Under the pieces are notes generated by a model. It saw nothing but the letters and a program-made list of their open reading frames with translations. It was not told the DNA's origin and did no database searches. From DATMXS01 sp050260275 (lineage in GTDB: Bacteria > Acidobacteriota > Terriglobia > Bryobacterales > Bryobacteraceae), in assembly GCA_050260275.1 (NCBI GenBank), contig JBLNBX010000139.1:1-9406 (forward strand): 9,406 nucleotides of DNA, read 5' to 3'. Within the stretch, counting starts at the first letter, position 1, and the number at the start of each line of letters is the position of its first letter. Positions 6,080 to 9,406 of this stretch are shown piece after piece. Both the position numbers and the translations under genes were made by a program.

Positions 6080-8971
6080 TCAAACCGGTTCCTCTCGCGG
6101 TCTTACGGGTCGGTCTTCTTCCCTACTCGCCCGGCAATCGGCGGCTCGTAGTAGCCCCTCAAGATAGGCGAGTCGAAACGGACCGACACGTTCTAACAGA
6201 AGCTGCATGCGCTCGCGCCAGGACGTTCCGTAGCGCGGCGACAATCCGAGTTCCATCAGATCCAGAGACAGCTTGACCTCAGAAGCTGTTACACCGGCTG
6301 CCAGACTCGAGGAGGGAATCCGGCAAGCTGGCAACAGGTCGTCATCGCGGACGCCGCGTGCCTGTCTTTTATCCTCGGGACACGGGTCATCTACGTCTAT
6401 CCGATGATCGCTCGGTGAACTTCGGATCGACATGCGCACTTTCCCGTGATGCGCGGCCACAAGATAAACGAGCAAGTCGAATTCTTCGGCGGACAACTTT
6501 GCCAGTTCCGTCGCCAACTCGTCGTCAGCACTGTTGGCTCCGGTCTCTTTGGCCAGGTCGGCATCAGCATGAGTTCTCGGAAGCCCCTCGGGCCATGCAA
6601 ATGCCACGTGATCCGGCTGCGTCCGCCGCAGTGTTTCGATCAGTGCCAGCGCGCTGGCCAACTCGTGCCTGAAGCCGCGCCGTGAGCCGCTGTTCGACCA
6701 CGCCTCGTCCGGCGCCTTGGCTGCCGGCTCGCCGGCGAGCTGCCTTATAACATCGTCCGCCGCCAGCATAATCGGATTCAGTTTCGATATGAAAACAGGA
6801 TGGGCCTTCCCACGGTCATGCCACCGGGCGGCCAACCGCAGGATCTTCTTGTCTGATTCCGGAACGGCCACTTCCTTGAGGATCACGTTGAGCTTGCAGG
6901 ATACGTCCCGCGTGTGCTCAAAGATTGTCAGCCACCGGGCGAGCTTAGACAGGTCGTCTCTATCCTCTTCGTCGTCCTGGAGGGTTTCCTTGCTCGGGTT
7001 TGTCGGCGCGGCCAGGTCAAAGCCAGTGTCGTCTGGTTTGCCGGTCCAACCCAGTAGAGGGCTGTAGCCGCCGCAGGCTCTCTCCAGAAGATACACCTGC
7101 CCCGGATAGATCCGATCCTCGTCACACGGATAAACTTGCTCCCATCCTTTTTGGTAGTTCCGGCGCCAGATTCGCCCGTTCTTGATGAGGTCCGCCAGCG
7201 ATTGCTGGAAGATGTAGCACGGCACTGGACACAGCTCGCGCCGTTGGGGCCGAGACGAATCGTCAGGTTCACTAGCGGCGGGGACTTCGCGCCAAAAAAG
7301 CTGGACGTCCAGTTCGACGCCTTCTCGGATGTAGCGCGAGACGTCGACATCGGCCCCGGTCAGATCCGGCGTGGTATCGAAGAAGTCGAACAAATCCTTG
7401 TCGCGCGGCACGAACCGTGGTTCGTATGGGAACAGCGAAGGATTCTCTCCTTTGGTAAATCGGTCTTTCACTTCGGTCAACGACTTTAGGCCTACGTCCT
7501 TCAGGTTTTTTAGTACTTCGCGCGCGACGATCAGCTCCGGCCTGCCGTACGGCTTCGCCCAGTGACCGGCAGGTTGCTTTTCGCTGCCGAGGTCAAGATT
7601 GAGCCAGTACACTATGCCGGATTCACCCGGATAGCGCGCACAGCGGCCGAAACGTTGAACCAAGGAAGCCCAAGGCGCCAACTCTGTGTAGAGGACAGCC
7701 GCTGAGAGATCCACACCGGCTTCCACAACCTGCGTTGACACGAGGATGCGAGGGGCCGGATCCCTCCGATCCAGGAAGTCGCGCCACCCCTCACGCTCCA
7801 TAGGCCGGAACCGGGAGTGCATCAGTCGGACTTCAACGTCGCCGAGGCCAGTATGGTCGTCGGTGAGCAGTTTGTAGAGTCGCGTGGCCCGTTCCACGGT
7901 GTTCACGATGACCAGCGTGAGCCCGGACCGTGCGTGGTTGTCGCGGATATGTGCGGCAAACTGTTCCAGGTAAGTAGCCTGCTTCCGGTCGGCATCGTGC
8001 TTGTCTACCTTGTTGTCCTTCGTGTTCGGTTTTTGCAGTACGGCCACTGGTTCCCGAGTCAGTTGCTTCCGGACCTTGAAGAGCTGGGTGGTTCGAAGCT
8101 TTTCATCCGTACGCTCTTCGGGGCTCAATTGAATGCGCCTGTCCCATTCCTTTGTGGTCTGCGGCGCCCAATCGACAGCCTTCTCCAGCCACTGCCGGGA
8201 CATCGTCGCGCTCATCCACAACGATCTGCATGGCCTTGAGCCGTGATTTGGAACCGGTTTTGGGAAGTCCGACGCTGTCGGGCGGAGCATGAGGCTTTCA
8301 CGCCAGGCATCGAGTTGGAGGCTGGTGGCCAGCCCGGTATCCATGAGTTGGACTTCGTCGAACACCCAGAAGCAGTCGTTGTTTAAGAGCCCGAACTCGA
8401 GCGGCCAGCGCGCTCGACCGGCTGCATAGCCTCGGTTCAGCGCACGCGAGAGCAGCATGTCCTGCGTGCCGATAAGGATCGCATCACGCTCCGGCCAGAG
8501 CGCCCAATCTGTTGATTCCTCGCCACCCATCAGTAAATGGACGGCGATCGGCGGTCCAGTCTCACCATGCTGGCTGGCCCAACCATCGGCCGCAAGTACT
8601 GTTTCAGGCTCCGGAGTGTACGAGAGCAGTTTGGGCTTCGCAGCCCGCTTATCCCACGTCACCGCGCCGGCCAACATCCCGAGCTGATCAAGCCACCAGA
8701 TCGTTTCGGAGTAGGTCTGCTCGACCAGAACTCGCATGGGCAGACAGTAAACCAGACGGCGCGGCGTATCCGCGCGGATCTTCTCATCGGCAAAACGCCG
8801 CCGCCAAAGCCAGGCCAAGACTGCGGCAGCTGTCTTGCCTAGCCCGGTCGGAACGTCGATGAGCTTGGGCAGTTTCGCGTGAACGGCCAACTTCTCTTGA
8901 TAAGGAAACGGGACCCTTGCCTCACCGGTAGCTTGTTGGAACAAGTCCTTGAACGTGGGTTTCATCTTCAT
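6080..8971 (-). CDS. cas3: Cas3, type I-G helicase with C-terminal HD nuclease domain
   Basis: Cas3 is the ATP-dependent DNA translocase and nuclease recruited by the target-bound cascade. Numbering is for a 963-residue product. SF2 helicase motifs: Walker A VPTGLGKT (40-47), DEVQ box (205-208), SATMS (254-258), MHSRF (384-388), STQVVEAGVD (412-421) and the arginine-finger motif QRFGRCAR (439-446). The HD nuclease lies after the helicase: His686, the HD pair at 718-719 within HDRGKAH, His769, the HH pair at 841-842 in AAHHGK, and Asp945 in LLRAADCRAS. All expected metal ligands seem intact. The order helicase then HD is the reverse of most Cas3 and is the known I-U/I-G arrangement. I chose the ATG at 8971, which overlaps an upstream frame's stop as ATGA. 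A TTG at 8986 and an ATG at 8965 are also in frame, and none has a strong Shine-Dalgarno. It is the first cas gene of the operon. Confidence 0.95.
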   Translation of the reverse strand: MKMKPTFKDLFQQATGEARVPFPYQEKLAVHAKLPKLIDVPTGLGKTAAAVLAWLWRRRFADEKIRADTPRRLVYCLPMRVLVEQTYSETIWWLDQLGMLAGAVTWDKRAAKPKLLSYTPEPETVLAADGWASQHGETGPPIAVHLLMGGEESTDWALWPERDAILIGTQDMLLSRALNRGYAAGRARWPLEFGLLNNDCFWVFDEVQLMDTGLATSLQLDAWRESLMLRPTASDFPKPVPNHGSRPCRSLWMSATMSRQWLEKAVDWAPQTTKEWDRRIQLSPEERTDEKLRTTQLFKVRKQLTREPVAVLQKPNTKDNKVDKHDADRKQATYLEQFAAHIRDNHARSGLTLVIVNTVERATRLYKLLTDDHTGLGDVEVRLMHSRFRPMEREGWRDFLDRRDPAPRILVSTQVVEAGVDLSAAVLYTELAPWASLVQRFGRCARYPGESGIVYWLNLDLGSEKQPAGHWAKPYGRPELIVAREVLKNLKDVGLKSLTEVKDRFTKGENPSLFPYEPRFVPRDKDLFDFFDTTPDLTGADVDVSRYIREGVELDVQLFWREVPAASEPDDSSRPQRRELCPVPCYIFQQSLADLIKNGRIWRRNYQKGWEQVYPCDEDRIYPGQVYLLERACGGYSPLLGWTGKPDDTGFDLAAPTNPSKETLQDDEEDRDDLSKLARWLTIFEHTRDVSCKLNVILKEVAVPESDKKILRLAARWHDRGKAHPVFISKLNPIMLAADDVIRQLAGEPAAKAPDEAWSNSGSRRGFRHELASALALIETLRRTQPDHVAFAWPEGLPRTHADADLAKETGANSADDELATELAKLSAEEFDLLVYLVAAHHGKVRMSIRSSPSDHRIDVDDPCPEDKRQARGVRDDDLLPACRIPSSSLAAGVTASEVKLSLDLMELGLSPRYGTSWRERMQLLLERVGPFRLAYLEGLLRAADCRASREEDRPVRPREEPV

Positions 8972-9138
8972 AAAGTCCGGTCGCAAGCTACTTCTTCGAC
9001 ATCCGGATTCCGATGGATAAAGAGGACCTCAAACTCCTCGTCCTGCAAACGAATGATTATACGTCCAAAATGACCCTTTAAACGAGCATTGATGAACTCG
9101 GCTTAATTCCGGACCACGCCGATTCCTCTCTGCTTCAT
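8968..9138 (-). pseudogene. Small reading frame upstream of cas3, interrupted by an in-frame TAA
   Basis: Read from an ATG at 9138, this frame gives 11 residues (MKQRGIGVVRN). It meets TAA at 9103-9105 and then stays open for 44 more codons to a TGA at 8968-8970. The second part looks protein-like, with alternating hydrophobic and charged residues (HFGRIIIRLQDEEFEVLF, then NPDVEEV) and a predicted strand-turn-strand feel. Its TGA overlaps the cas3 ATG as ATGA, the same junction as csb1/csb2. There is no ATG, GTG or CTG start in the second part; the only conventional alternative is a TTG that would give 26 residues. I do not recognise the family. It may be a small gene with a nonsense mutation, the tail of a truncated gene, or chance. 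Confidence 0.3.
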
Positions 9139-9357
9139 TTCCACCGATCGGAGGGAAGTTGCAGATCCGGGCTCAAAGCCTACAAGCTATGGCCGCACAA
9201 CACGTCGGTCTTGTGCCGATCAGCTCGGGAAATGACCAAAGCTTGTGACCGCGCGGTCACAACCTTCGGCTGGGCGGGCGGGGCCCGCCGAGGCCTGCAA
9301 TCACTCGCCCGATAAGCCCCAATCTGTCATAATTTTGTCTGGAACCAGGGTGCCGCT
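9139..9357. other. Intergenic region between the cas operon and a divergent plus-strand gene
   Basis: Both flanking transcription units point away from this stretch, so promoters for both should lie in it. It holds a perfect palindrome at 9243-9262 and a GC-rich near-palindrome at 9277-9289 (GGCGGG, one base, CCCGCC). On the plus strand CATAAT at 9328-9333 resembles a -10 element ahead of the gene at 9358, but no good -35 box stands 17 bases before it. I could not place a minus-strand promoter. No RNA gene or repeat array is seen. Confidence 0.5.
9243..9262. promoter_or_regulatory. Perfect 20-bp palindrome, candidate operator
   Basis: The sequence TTGTGACCGCGCGGTCACAA equals its own reverse complement over all 20 bases. 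The half-site TTGTGACC is of a length typical for dimeric helix-turn-helix repressors. It lies between the minus-strand cas operon and the plus-strand gene at 9358, where it could control either or both. No T-run follows on either strand, and a hairpin would have an impossible zero-base loop unless the GCGC centre opens. A binding site is therefore likelier than an intrinsic terminator. Confidence 0.5.
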
Positions 9358-9406
9358 ATGAACGGAGTCGAAAAGTACGAACTCCACATCGATGCTTTCA
9401 GCCCGG
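9358..9406 (+). CDS. N-terminus of an unidentified protein, cut by the window end
   Basis: Sixteen codons are visible from the ATG at 9358 (MNGVEKYELHIDAFSP), with the frame open to the edge. CCAGGG stands 7 bases before the ATG, a moderate Shine-Dalgarno. The start resembles, from memory, a family of uncharacterised proteins beginning with a YELxIDAFxPxTIPM-like segment, but 16 residues are too few to assign it. It is divergent from the cas operon, separated by the region holding the palindrome. It is probably a neighbouring accessory gene rather than a cas gene. Confidence 0.5.
   Translation, partial: MNGVEKYELHIDAFSP

Noticed and set aside
8972..8986. TTG at 8986 as the cas3 start
   Set aside because: The ATG at 8971 makes an ATGA overlap with the upstream frame and is closer to the usual family N-terminus. 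The five extra residues match nothing known.
9232..9306. Short plus-strand frame (24 codons) starting MTKACDRAVTTF
   Set aside because: It runs through the palindrome and the GC-rich near-palindrome and shows no protein-like features. The DNA structure explains its content.
1..9406. CRISPR array or tRNA genes
   Set aside because: I saw no regularly spaced repeats of 28-37 bases and no cloverleaf-like sequence in the non-coding stretches.

Overview
The window carries one nearly complete minus-strand CRISPR-Cas effector operon of type I-G (formerly I-U). In transcription order it holds cas3 (helicase followed by a C-terminal HD nuclease), csx17 (the Cas8-like large subunit, read here in two overlapping frames), csb1 (Cas7-like backbone) and csb2 (Cas5-Cas6 fusion). 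The order matches the classical GSU0051-GSU0054 layout. Base composition is moderately GC-rich. That fits many proteobacterial, planctomycete or acidobacterial genomes, but the sequence does not fix the taxon.

Layout from the right edge: a partial plus-strand gene begins at 9358. A roughly 220-base intergenic stretch holds a perfect 20-bp palindrome at 9243-9262. A short minus-strand reading frame (8968-9138), interrupted by one in-frame TAA, then runs into cas3 with an ATGA overlap. cas3 (6080-8971) is followed 3 bases later by the csx17 N-terminal frame (4655-6076). The csx17 C-terminal frame (3774-4721) overlaps it in another register. csb1 (2402-3760) follows, with its ribosome binding site laid over the csx17 stop. 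csb2 (372-2405) overlaps csb1 by ATGA. The first 371 bases, downstream of csb2, hold no gene I can support. No CRISPR array and no cas1, cas2 or cas4 lies in the window; in related loci they would follow csb2, just past the left edge.

Inferred working of the set: Csb2 would mature crRNA through its Cas6-like half and cap the complex through its Cas5-like half. Csb1 would form the backbone along the crRNA spacer. Csx17 would be the large subunit for target recognition. Cas3 would be recruited to unwind and cut DNA. The close packing points to one co-transcribed, translationally coupled unit. The main oddities are the csx17 frame break, which raises the question of whether the system still works, the broken small frame just upstream of cas3, and the palindrome in the likely control region.
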